From Desulfoprunum benzoelyticum (lineage in GTDB: Bacteria > Desulfobacterota > Desulfobulbia > Desulfobulbales > Desulfocapsaceae): 64,000 nt of DNA. The position numbers were made by a program, and so were the translations under genes. The notes below the pieces were generated by a model that did not search any database, had not been told where the DNA came from, and worked only from the letters and a program-made list of their open reading frames with translations. The stretch is taken from positions 43,950 through 107,949 of the forward strand of contig NZ_JACHEO010000013.1 in the NCBI RefSeq assembly GCF_014201505.1. The letters run 5' to 3'. The stretch's first letter is position 1. Every line of letters begins with the position of its first letter. Shown piece after piece: positions 51,476 through 59,974 of this stretch.

Positions 51476-52740
51476 CCGCTCTCAAGCTGCTGACCCTCCT
51501 GTTCGCCCTGCTGGGAACGCCGCTCTTCGTTGTCATTTCGGCCCTGGCCCTGTTGTCCTTCCACACCGCCGGCATAAACCTGTCGGCGGTGATCATTGAG
51601 ATGTCCCGCCTGGCCGAGACTCCGATGCTCGTCTCCCTCCCCCTCTTCATCTTCGCCGGCACCCTGCTCGCGGAGAGCCGGGCGCCGGAGCGGATCCTCC
51701 AGCTCTCACAGACCTTTCTCGGTTGGCTGCCCGGCGGTCTGGCGGTGGTGTCGCTCGCTGTCTGCGCCCTGTTCACCGCCTTTACCGGGGCCTCGGGGGT
51801 CACAATCTTCGCCCTCGGCGGCCTGCTCCTGCCGGCGCTGCTGCGGGACGGGTACCAGGAACGGTTCTCGATGGGACTGATCACCTCGTCCGGCAGCCTC
51901 GGCCTGCTCTTCCCGCCCAGCCTGCCCCTGATCCTCTACGGTGTCATCTCGGAATCGCGGATCGATCATCTGTTCATCGCCGGCATCCTGCCCGGTCTAT
52001 TGATGCTGGCCCTGCTGACGGCCTATGCCATCACCAAAAGTCCCGGCGTCGCCACCCGGGCCAAGAAGCGCCGCACGGTTCGGGAAATGGCCCTGGTCCT
52101 GCGCCAGGCGGCCTGGGAACTGCCGCTGCCGGTCATTCTGCTGGGGGGAATTTACGGTGGGTTCTTCGTCGCCGGCGAGGCGGCGGCGGTGACGGCCCTC
52201 TATGTCCTGATCGTCGAGGTCGTCATCCGTCGCGAGATATCGCCGGCACAACTAGTGGCGATCATGAACAAGTCGATGGTCCTGTTCGGCGGCATCCTGA
52301 TCATCCTCGCCGCCTCGATGGCCTCGACCAACTACCTGATAGACCAGGAAGTGCCGATGCGGCTGTTCGCCCTGATCCGTGATTACATCAGCAGCAAGTA
52401 CACCTTCCTGCTGCTGCTCAACCTCTTTCTGCTGATCGTCGGCACTCTGCTCGATATCTTTTCGGCGCTGGTCCTCGTGGTTCCTCTGATCCTGCCGATC
52501 GCCACCGGTTACGGCGTCGACCCAGTCCACCTCGGCATCATCTTCCTCACCAACCTGCAGATCGGCTACTGCACCCCGCCGATAGGGCTCAACCTGTTCA
52601 TGGCCTCCTACCGCTTCGAGCGGCCGGTGATCGAGCTGTATCGGGCGACTTTGCCGTTCATCGCCCTCCTCCTTCTCACCCTGGTGGTCATCACCTACCT
52701 GCCCTGGCTGAGCCTCGCCCTCGTTCATGTCCTCGGTTGA
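51472..52740 (+). CDS. TRAP transporter large permease (DctM family)
   Basis: This is a 422-residue membrane protein with about twelve spans: SLPLFIFAGTLLAESRAPER, LFTAFTGASGVTIFALGGLL, LITSSGSLGLLFPPSLPLIL and LQIGYCTPPIGLNLFMASYR, the two pseudo-repeats containing the sodium/substrate-binding loops. It drives sodium- or proton-coupled import with DctP and DctQ. The operon order is tatT-dctP-dctQ-dctM, and the gene converges on hpt with a 12-nt gap. Confidence 0.92.
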   Translation: MTALKLLTLLFALLGTPLFVVISALALLSFHTAGINLSAVIIEMSRLAETPMLVSLPLFIFAGTLLAESRAPERILQLSQTFLGWLPGGLAVVSLAVCALFTAFTGASGVTIFALGGLLLPALLRDGYQERFSMGLITSSGSLGLLFPPSLPLILYGVISESRIDHLFIAGILPGLLMLALLTAYAITKSPGVATRAKKRRTVREMALVLRQAAWELPLPVILLGGIYGGFFVAGEAAAVTALYVLIVEVVIRREISPAQLVAIMNKSMVLFGGILIILAASMASTNYLIDQEVPMRLFALIRDYISSKYTFLLLLNLFLLIVGTLLDIFSALVLVVPLILPIATGYGVDPVHLGIIFLTNLQIGYCTPPIGLNLFMASYRFERPVIELYRATLPFIALLLLTLVVITYLPWLSLALVHVLG

Positions 52741-52752
52741 GGCGATTGGTCG

Positions 52753-53289
52753 TCAGTCGGTCTTCAGCACCCCGACGTAGGGCAGATTGCGGTAGCGCTG
52801 GGCAAAATCGAGGCCGTAGCCGCAGACGAAGGCATCGGGGATGGTGATGCCGCAGAAGTCGATATCCACTTCACAGGTGCGCCGCGACGGTTTGTCGAGG
52901 AAAGTGCAGACCTTCAGCGACCGGGGCCGGCGGGAACGCATCATCCGGATCACATGGCTGAAGGTATGACCGGTGTCGACGATATCCTCGACCAGCAGGA
53001 CGTCACGATCCTCGACCGACTGCTCCAGGTCCAGCGTCACCTTCAATTCGCCGCTGCTGACGATGCCGTCGCCATAGGTCGAAACCGAGATGAAATCGAC
53101 GACCAGAGGCAGTCGGATGGCTCGGATCAGATCGGCCAGGAAGACAAAGGAGCCCCGCAACAGGCCGACGACCACCAGTTCCCGGTCGATCCCGGAATAG
53201 CAGGTCGTGATTTCCCGCCCCAGCCGCCGTACCGTTCGTGCTATTTCGTCCTCGGCAATGAGGACTCTGTCAATTCCCGCATCCGGCAT
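52753..53289 (-). CDS. hpt: Hypoxanthine phosphoribosyltransferase
   Basis: This is a 178-residue enzyme: VLIAEDEIARTVRRLGREIT, VVGLLRGSFVFLADLIRAIR, FISVSTYGDGIVSSGELKVT, the PRPP loop VLLVEDIVDTGHTFSHVIRM, and DAFVCGYGLDFAQRYRNLPY near the end. It salvages hypoxanthine (and guanine) with PRPP. The start MPDAGIDRV has GGAGG upstream, so the longer open frame is not used. It converges with the TRAP operon. Confidence 0.93.
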   Translation of the reverse strand: MPDAGIDRVLIAEDEIARTVRRLGREITTCYSGIDRELVVVGLLRGSFVFLADLIRAIRLPLVVDFISVSTYGDGIVSSGELKVTLDLEQSVEDRDVLLVEDIVDTGHTFSHVIRMMRSRRPRSLKVCTFLDKPSRRTCEVDIDFCGITIPDAFVCGYGLDFAQRYRNLPYVGVLKTD

Positions 53290-53400
53290 ACGCCCTCCGT
53301 CACCAGCTGATTCCCATCCATCTTCCTGCCGCCGGCCGGGCATCGGCCCCGGCGGCAACGCGCCATTCCCTTGTCACCTCTCGCCCCGACGCGATCGCCC

Positions 53401-54144
53401 TCAGAGATTTCCGGCCAGATACTGGACCAGGGAAACGGCGGTGAGCGTCGCGGTCTCGGCCCGCAGGATGCGACGGCCGAGACTGACCGTCTGCCACCCC
53501 GATTCCCGGGCGGCGGCGATCTCGGCCGGCGCCAGGCCGCCTTCCGGGCCGAGGAGGATACAGACCGTGTCGATCGTCCCCGGCCGCAGCAGGTCCTGGT
53601 GGAGACGAAACTCCTGTTCTTCCTCCCAGAAGATCAGTCGCAGGGTGCCGGAGTCATGGTCGACCTGAGAGATCATGGTCGTGAAATCGACCGGTGCATC
53701 GACCCGCATCAGGGTGGTGCGCCGACATTGCTTGCAGGCGGCGACGACGATTCGTTCCCAGCGCTCCGCCTTGTGGCGGCCGCGCAGATCATTGATGCTC
53801 CCCTGGCAGCGGTTGCTGACGAAGGGGGTCAGCCTGGAGACGCCGAGCTCGGTGCACTGCTGCACCGTCCCGTCCATCTTCCCGCCCTTGAGCAGGCCCT
53901 GACCGAGCCACAGCCGCACCCGGCCGGCATCATCTCCCTCTTCCCGGAACTCCAGCAATCTGACGACGACGCTGGGCCCCACCTCGACGATCTCGGCCGT
54001 GTACACCCCGCCCCGCCCGTCCAGGACCTCGACGCCGGTCCCCGGATGCAAACGCAGCACCTTGGTGATATGATAGGATTCTGCCGCCGACAGGATGACC
54101 TTCTCACCATCCCGCCGCTCGGGATCGAATACAAAACGACGCAT
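53401..54144 (-). CDS. rsmE: 16S rRNA m3U1498 methyltransferase
   Basis: This is a 247-residue SPOUT-type methyltransferase. The N-terminal PUA-like part includes MRRFVFDPERRDGEKVILSA and HITKVLRLHPGTGVEVLDGR. The knot region has CILLGPEGGLAPAEIAAARE, then VSLGRRILRAETATLTAVSL, both diagnostic of RsmE. It methylates U1498 in the decoding centre. I use ATG 54144; a start 12 bases earlier (MGWE) is possible. It follows prmA on the same strand, a conserved pair. Confidence 0.93.
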   Translation of the reverse strand: MRRFVFDPERRDGEKVILSAAESYHITKVLRLHPGTGVEVLDGRGGVYTAEIVEVGPSVVVRLLEFREEGDDAGRVRLWLGQGLLKGGKMDGTVQQCTELGVSRLTPFVSNRCQGSINDLRGRHKAERWERIVVAACKQCRRTTLMRVDAPVDFTTMISQVDHDSGTLRLIFWEEEQEFRLHQDLLRPGTIDTVCILLGPEGGLAPAEIAAARESGWQTVSLGRRILRAETATLTAVSLVQYLAGNL

Positions 54145-54177
54145 CTCCCACCCCATCCATCCCCGCAGGCCCGAAAT

Positions 54178-55083
54178 CTACCCCTTACCCTTCCGCAACA
54201 GCAGCGCCGACCATTCCGCCAGCCGATCGATCCGGACAGGCTCAAAGCCCAGGCCGGAAAAACAATGGACAATATTCTCCGTCTGTTCCCCCTGGAGGAT
54301 TCCCGACAGCACCAGGGCGCCCCCCTCCTCGACCAGGCGGGCCAGCGCCCCGGCCATTTCGAGGAGGGTATCGTGGATAATATTGGCGACGACCAGCGTG
54401 TAGCCACCGGCCACCTTCTCCAGCGCCGCCGCCGAGACCTCCATGACCGTGGCGAGATCATTGCGGGCAACATTTTCACTGGCGGCCGCCACCGCCAGCG
54501 GGTCGTTGTCGATGGCCAGCACCCGGGTCGCACCATACAGCGCCGCCGCCATGCCGAGGATACCGGTGCCGGTGCCGACGTCGAGCACCCGGCTGCCGCC
54601 GCCCCTCTCCACGACCTCCCGGACCAGGGCGAGGCAGAGGCTCGTCGTCGCATGATGGCCGGTGCCGAAGGCCATACCGGGGTCCATCACGATGACCTGC
54701 TCCCCCGGTGCCGCCTGGTACCGCTCCCATGTCGGGGCGATGACCAGGCCGGGCACGATGGCAAAGGGGATGAAATGCTTTTTCCAGTTACTGCCCCAAT
54801 CTTCCTCGGCATATTCAGAAACAGCCAGAGATGGCTCAGAAACCTTGAAAATCTTCGCCAATTCGGAGAGATACGCACCGATCTGGAGGATGATCTGGCG
54901 TCGCCGCCCCTCCTCCATGTCAGCCTCGGCCAGGTAGGCATTGAGATACTGCCGTCCGTCCTGGTCGGCGACATCGATCTCGACCGCCGATTCGGTCACC
55001 CCCAGCAGGAAATCACTGATCGGTTCAACCAGCACCGGGTCGGTGCAGATCGACAGTTTGAGCCGCAGGTTTTGGTCCATCAT
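54178..55083 (-). CDS. prmA: Ribosomal protein L11 methyltransferase
   Basis: This is a 301-residue enzyme. The N-terminal substrate-binding part contains YAEEDWGSNWKKHFIPFAIV. The class I SAM domain has MDPGMAFGTGHHATTSLCLA, RVLDVGTGTGILGMAAALYG, AIDNDPLAVAAASENVARND and VVANIIHDTLLEMAGALARL. It trimethylates L11 lysines and N-terminus. AGGACGGG precedes the tandem ATGs. rsmE follows after 33 nt. Confidence 0.94.
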   Translation of the reverse strand: MMDQNLRLKLSICTDPVLVEPISDFLLGVTESAVEIDVADQDGRQYLNAYLAEADMEEGRRRQIILQIGAYLSELAKIFKVSEPSLAVSEYAEEDWGSNWKKHFIPFAIVPGLVIAPTWERYQAAPGEQVIVMDPGMAFGTGHHATTSLCLALVREVVERGGGSRVLDVGTGTGILGMAAALYGATRVLAIDNDPLAVAAASENVARNDLATVMEVSAAALEKVAGGYTLVVANIIHDTLLEMAGALARLVEEGGALVLSGILQGEQTENIVHCFSGLGFEPVRIDRLAEWSALLLRKGKG

Positions 55084-55268
55084 CCCGTCCTATCTGCCCT
55101 CATTCACTCCATTTTGGTCATTGACACGCGATTTTTGCAGAGACTACACTCTCTTTTCCCGTTCTTCAAGCGCTACTGCGGTTTTCGTATGACAAATGAC
55201 TGCCGGACAATTACTATTGATTCCAACGAACCACCGATCCTGCTTCTCTGATCCCGACCCGAATATCG

Positions 55269-56579
55269 ATGCCTACCCACACCGTTGCCTGTCCTGACTG
55301 CGACCTGCTGCTTGCCTATTCCGCCTCGCTGGCCCGCCACACACTCCGCTGCCCCCGTTGCGGCTGCATGGTGCACAGAAGAGCGGACACCTCGGTCGAC
55401 ACGGCGCTGGCCTTCAGCATCACCGGCCTCTTGCTGTACATCCCGGCGATGGTGTTTCCTCTCATGACCCTCGAAACCCTCGGCATGAGCGAGAGCGGCA
55501 GCGTCATCGACACGCTGATCTGCTTCTACGACAACCGCTACTATTTCGTCGCCTTCATCGTCCTGATCTCCGCGGTTGTTTTTCCCCTGCTCCTCCTCTC
55601 CCTGATCTTCACCGTGACCATGTTTGCCAGGATGGGTCGATACCCATCCTTTCTCACCCGGCTCCTGCGGTTGTACGTCTTCCTGGAGGAATGGGCGATG
55701 ATCGAGATATTCCTGCTCGGCATCATGATCACGATCATGAAAATGCGCCATAGTGCCGAAATCCATTTCGATCCCGGTTTTTACTGTTTTCTCGCCCTGG
55801 TCCTGACCACCATGGCCATCGCCACCGTCCTCGACCGGGAGCGGCTCTGGGCCCTGCTGTCCCCCCCCGGCGCCGCGGTGTCGGTCCCATCTCCGCCCGC
55901 CAACGCCGGGAGCTCGGGCCGCACCGCCCTCGCCTCCGGACTGGTCCTCTGCCACGTCTGCCGCCAGCTCGAGAGGCGCCGGCCGCCGGCCGCCGAACCG
56001 GGCCGCTGCCGCCGCTGCGGCGCGACGATCCACGACCGCAAGCCCGACAGTATCGCCTACACCTGGGCCCTGGTGCTGACCTCGGCCCTTCTTCTCATCC
56101 CCGCCAACATCCTGCCGATCATGGAGGTCGAGTTTCTCGGCGTCCCCGAGAACTCTACGATCCTCGACGGGATCATGTACTTCTTCAAGGATGGGTCGTA
56201 CCTCATCGGCCTGATCATCCTCACCGCCTCGGTCTTCGTTCCGGTATTCAAGATCATCGGTCTGATCATCCTGCTGTTGACCGCCCAGACCAACAATACC
56301 GGCTACCTGCGGAGCAAGACGGTGCTCTATCGTTTCATCACCTTCATCGGCCGCTGGTCGATGCTCGACATCTTCGTCATCGCCCTGCTCGTGGTACTGG
56401 TCGACTTCGGCTTCCTCACCTCGATCCACGCCGCTCCGGCCGCCACCTATTTCTGCATCGTCGTCACCTCGACGATGCTGGCCGCAAAGACCTTCGATGC
56501 CCGGTTGATATGGGACAACCATCGGCAGGCGGCCTGCGAGGCGATTCCGCCGCTCCCTGTTGCCAAGGAGGCATCATGA
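55269..56579 (+). CDS. letA: LetA/PqiA-family inner-membrane lipid-transport subunit
   Basis: This is a 436-residue protein with two PqiA-type halves, each a zinc ribbon followed by about four membrane helices. First ribbon: VACPDCDLLLAYS and LRCPRCGCMVHRR (residues 6-40); second: VLCHVCRQLERRR and GRCRRCGATIHDRKP (about 225-255). Membrane segments include TGLLLYIPAMVFPLMTLETL and LLLIPANILPIMEVEFLG. In E. coli, LetA pairs with the MCE tunnel LetB for lipid movement across the periplasm. The downstream gene overlaps by four bases and has seven MCE domains, which fits LetA better than PqiA. Confidence 0.85.
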   Translation: MPTHTVACPDCDLLLAYSASLARHTLRCPRCGCMVHRRADTSVDTALAFSITGLLLYIPAMVFPLMTLETLGMSESGSVIDTLICFYDNRYYFVAFIVLISAVVFPLLLLSLIFTVTMFARMGRYPSFLTRLLRLYVFLEEWAMIEIFLLGIMITIMKMRHSAEIHFDPGFYCFLALVLTTMAIATVLDRERLWALLSPPGAAVSVPSPPANAGSSGRTALASGLVLCHVCRQLERRRPPAAEPGRCRRCGATIHDRKPDSIAYTWALVLTSALLLIPANILPIMEVEFLGVPENSTILDGIMYFFKDGSYLIGLIILTASVFVPVFKIIGLIILLLTAQTNNTGYLRSKTVLYRFITFIGRWSMLDIFVIALLVVLVDFGFLTSIHAAPAATYFCIVVTSTMLAAKTFDARLIWDNHRQAACEAIPPLPVAKEAS

Positions 56580-59287
56580 CCCCCGAGACACCCGTCATTC
56601 GCAGGCGGAGAGGAATCCCATCGATATGGATCATTCCCCTGGTCGCCCTCGCCATCTGCGGCTGGCTGCTGTACTCCAGCTATCGCGATGCCGGCATCCT
56701 CATCACCATTTATTTTGACGAGGCCAACGGCATCACCCCCGGCAAGACCCAGGTCATGTCGAAGGGCATTCCGATCGGACTGGTTCAGGAGGTCCATCCC
56801 GATATCGATCGGCAGCGGGTCCGGACGATCGTCAAGATGGACAAGGAGAGCGAGTCCTATCTCGTCAAGGATACCCTGTTCTGGATCGTCCGGCCGGAGT
56901 TGTCCGCCGCCAGGATCCAGGGGCTGGATACCATCTTCTCCGGCAGCTATATCGGCATCCAGGTCGGTGTGGATAAGAAACAGGGCCGGACCTTCACCGG
57001 ACTGAATACCGCCCCGCCGGTCCCCGGCTCGGCCCCCGGTCTCCACATCTCGCTCCACGCCGCCACCCTCGGGTCGATCCAGATCGGCACCGGTGTCTAT
57101 TACCGCAACATCGAGATCGGCAGCGTCCAGGGCTATCGTCTCCAGGAAGACGACAGCGTCCTGATCAATCTCTTCATCGAGCCGGATTACGCCGACATCG
57201 TCAGGGAACAGAGCCGGTTCTGCAACGCCTCCGGGGTCTCGGTCGCCGGCAAGCTGCCCAACCTCAAGGTGCAGGTGGAATCCCTGGCATCGCTGCTGAA
57301 GGGCGGTATCCTGCTCCAGACCCCCGAACAGCTGAAAAACAGCCCGCCGGCTGGCAACGGCCAGGTGTTCAGGCTGTACAAGGACCTGGAGGAGGCCAAT
57401 TACGGCATCCCGATGACCCTGACACTGTCCTCCGCCATCGATATTGTCGAGGGCGACACCAAGGTCATGTACCGCGGTATCGAGGCCGGTTTCGTCAAGG
57501 AGATCCGGATCAACGACGACGAGCGGAAAACCGTCACCGCCCACATCCTGCTCGACCCCCGGACCGAACTGATCCTCCGCGAGGACACGATCTTCTGGCT
57601 GGTCAAACCGGAGATCACTCCCGCCGGAGTCAACAACCTCCGCACCCTGGTTACCGGTCCACACATCACCTTCAAACCGGGAGGCGGGAAATACCGCGAC
57701 CATTTCGAAATCCTGCCCGAACCGCCCGCCGATGAACCGCTGCGCCCCGGAATGACCCTGGTTCTCACCACGAACGAGGCCGTTTCCTTTTCGCCACAGT
57801 CGCCGGTCCTGTACAAGAAAATCCAGGTCGGCGAGGTTGTCGCGATCGATCTCGACCCCAGGGGCAACGGTATCAGGACGACGGTCTTCGTCTACGAACC
57901 CTACCTCCGACTGATCAACCGGAACAGCATCTTCTGGCAGCAGAGCGGGGTCGAGGCCGACGCCAACCTGTCCGGGGTCAGGATCAGGACCGGACCCTTG
58001 GCCGAGATATTCACCGGCAGCATCAACTTCACCACTCCAAAGAGCACTGCGGCCGGGGCCAAAGCGGTGGAGAAGGACCATGTCTTCCGCCTTTTCGCCA
58101 GCTATGCCGAGGCGATCCAGACAATTCCCGCCCTGCAGCAGCCCGGCCTTTCGGTCCGGCTCAGCACCCCTGACCCGGGATCGCTCAGGGTCGGGTCTCC
58201 CCTCCTTTTCAAGGGGATAGCGATCGGCAAGGTCATCGGTTTCGAAGTCGACGGCAAGCGAGAAGACGTCATGATCGACTGCCTGATCGACATCGAGCAT
58301 GCCGATATCGTCAAAGGCAACACCAGATTCTACAACCTCAGCGGGATCGAAATCTCGGGCAGTCTCGACGGGCTGACAATGCGGACCGGGTCCCTGCAGT
58401 CGATCGTCTATGGCGGCATCGGCCTGCTCTCCATGCCCGGCTCGGGCCCGGCCCGGAAGGCCACGATCTTTCCTCTCTACAGCAACGTACAGAACGCCCT
58501 CCACGCCGGTGATGTCGTCATACAGGTAACGTTCGACGAACCGGTCGACCGGCTGAAGGTCGGCTCACCGCTGAGGTACAAGGGCATCGATATCGGTGCT
58601 GTCATCAAACTGGCCTTCACGCCCAATCTGCAGGCGGTGGTGGCCGATATCCGGATGGACCCGAAGTTCATGCCGTTGTTCCGGACGGCAACCCAGATCT
58701 GGGTGGAGGAGCCGGAGGTGTCGATATCCGGCATCAACAATCCCGGCGCCATCGTCTTCGGCCCCTACATCACCTTCAAGCCGGGCCGGGGAGACCTCGC
58801 ACGGACCTTCGTCGCCCTGGCGGCTCCGCCCCCTCCGTATTCAATCTCAGGCAAAGGTCTGAACATCGTTCTCGAAACCCGCAACCTCGGTTCGCTCACC
58901 CCTGGTTCTCCGGTTGCCTACCGGCAGGTCCGGATCGGAAAAGTCACCGGCTTTACCCTCTCACCGACCTTCCAGAAGGTCTACGTGGCCGTCGCGATCG
59001 AGCCACAATTCCGGCATATAATCAAAGAAAACACAAAGTTCTGGAATAGCAGCGGCGCCAGTTTTTCAGCCGGCCTGTTTTCCGGCATCCACCTGGAGAC
59101 GGAGTCGCTGGAGACAATTGTCCGGGGAGGCATTGCTCTGGCCACCCCGGATGAGGGAGGCGGGGCGGTCACCACCGGCCACCATTTCCTTCTCCATGAT
59201 AAGGCCGAACCGGCATGGCTCACCTGGACCCCCGATCTCTCCGGCCGAACAACGGCCGGACAACAAACCACCGGGACCGTTCGATGA
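56576..59287 (+). CDS. letB: LetB-type MCE-domain protein with seven MCE repeats
   Basis: This is a 903-residue protein: basic cytosolic start, one membrane helix (IWIIPLVALAICGWLLYSSY), then seven MCE repeats. Each is recognised by a V/P-x-x-x-GxxxGxV core: GKTQVMSKGIPIGLVQEV, GTGVYYRNIEIGSVQGYR, GDTKVMYRGIEAGFVKEI, QSPVLYKKIQVGEVVAID, GSPLLFKGIAIGKVIGFE, GSPLRYKGIDIGAVIKLA and GSPVAYRQVRIGKVTGFT. Seven repeats is the LetB (YebT) number; PqiB has three. In E. coli LetB forms a stack of seven rings spanning the periplasm as a hydrophobic tunnel for lipids. The start overlaps letA, and the stop overlaps the next gene, so all three are translationally coupled. Confidence 0.9.
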   Translation: MTPETPVIRRRRGIPSIWIIPLVALAICGWLLYSSYRDAGILITIYFDEANGITPGKTQVMSKGIPIGLVQEVHPDIDRQRVRTIVKMDKESESYLVKDTLFWIVRPELSAARIQGLDTIFSGSYIGIQVGVDKKQGRTFTGLNTAPPVPGSAPGLHISLHAATLGSIQIGTGVYYRNIEIGSVQGYRLQEDDSVLINLFIEPDYADIVREQSRFCNASGVSVAGKLPNLKVQVESLASLLKGGILLQTPEQLKNSPPAGNGQVFRLYKDLEEANYGIPMTLTLSSAIDIVEGDTKVMYRGIEAGFVKEIRINDDERKTVTAHILLDPRTELILREDTIFWLVKPEITPAGVNNLRTLVTGPHITFKPGGGKYRDHFEILPEPPADEPLRPGMTLVLTTNEAVSFSPQSPVLYKKIQVGEVVAIDLDPRGNGIRTTVFVYEPYLRLINRNSIFWQQSGVEADANLSGVRIRTGPLAEIFTGSINFTTPKSTAAGAKAVEKDHVFRLFASYAEAIQTIPALQQPGLSVRLSTPDPGSLRVGSPLLFKGIAIGKVIGFEVDGKREDVMIDCLIDIEHADIVKGNTRFYNLSGIEISGSLDGLTMRTGSLQSIVYGGIGLLSMPGSGPARKATIFPLYSNVQNALHAGDVVIQVTFDEPVDRLKVGSPLRYKGIDIGAVIKLAFTPNLQAVVADIRMDPKFMPLFRTATQIWVEEPEVSISGINNPGAIVFGPYITFKPGRGDLARTFVALAAPPPPYSISGKGLNIVLETRNLGSLTPGSPVAYRQVRIGKVTGFTLSPTFQKVYVAVAIEPQFRHIIKENTKFWNSSGASFSAGLFSGIHLETESLETIVRGGIALATPDEGGGAVTTGHHFLLHDKAEPAWLTWTPDLSGRTTAGQQTTGTVR

Positions 59288-59826
59288 TCACCCACGGATC
59301 GCACCACCTGGTTTACGGCACCCTCAACGACTATCTCACCGGCGAAGAACTGACCGACACCGATGACGAGCGGATCCGCCAGGAATTGAGCCGAATGATG
59401 GTGGAAGAAAAACAGTATCATCGGGACGAACTGCTGCCCCGGCTCAGTATCGACACCTTTTTCGCCCGCTGCTATGTCCGATCGGTGATCGACTTGACGG
59501 TCTGCCTCGAAAACCGGCAGATCATGATCATTCGCTATGGCCCGGGTTCGCTCGTCAGCCGTGAACGGGCGGCGATCGCCGCCGCCCGGGTGCTCAATCC
59601 CGCCTCTGTCATCCCCCTGGCGGTTGTGACGAACGGCAGGGAGGCTGAGCTGCTGGAGACTTCAACTGGTAAGATTCTTGAATATGGGTTACACTCAATA
59701 CCTGATCGAAGCACAGCCTTGGCGATGACGGCGACAATGCCCATTCTCCCCCCGCCGGAAGGGAAAAAACGGGAGCAGGAAATGCGGATTCTCAACGCCT
59801 TCGATCTCGAGCGATGCTGCATCTGA
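59284..59826 (+). CDS. Small HSDR_N-like (restriction-enzyme-type nuclease fold) protein
   Basis: This is a 180-residue protein starting at ATG 59284, which overlaps the letB stop by four bases. The sequence resembles HSDR_N_2, the N-terminal nuclease-like domain of type I restriction R proteins: YGTLNDYLTGEELTDTDDER, then DLTVCLENRQIMIIRYGPGS and the strand AAARVLNPASVIPLAVVTNG. In typical members a PD-(D/E)xK site would be E/D at about DLTVCLENR, but the usual following ExK is not obvious, so the catalytic site may be lost. Stand-alone forms of this domain are common in deltaproteobacteria, with unknown function. It is coupled to the lipid-transport genes; why is unclear. Confidence 0.65.
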   Translation: MITHGSHHLVYGTLNDYLTGEELTDTDDERIRQELSRMMVEEKQYHRDELLPRLSIDTFFARCYVRSVIDLTVCLENRQIMIIRYGPGSLVSRERAAIAAARVLNPASVIPLAVVTNGREAELLETSTGKILEYGLHSIPDRSTALAMTATMPILPPPEGKKREQEMRILNAFDLERCCI

Positions 59827-59974
59827 ATCCTTTGCCGACCAACCCGGAAACATGACGGCAAACGGGTTGCGGAGCGCTCAGCCACCGAGGTGAAAACCTC
59901 GACCAGAGATTGAACCGATCATTCGATAGAAATGTGTTCCCTCTCGAGCAATGACAACCACAAAGAGAAGCGGC

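Noticed and set aside
56447..58504. 685-codon open frame on the minus strand
   Set aside because: Antisense shadow of letA/letB; the translation is an irregular, Asp/Gly/Val-rich sequence without motifs.
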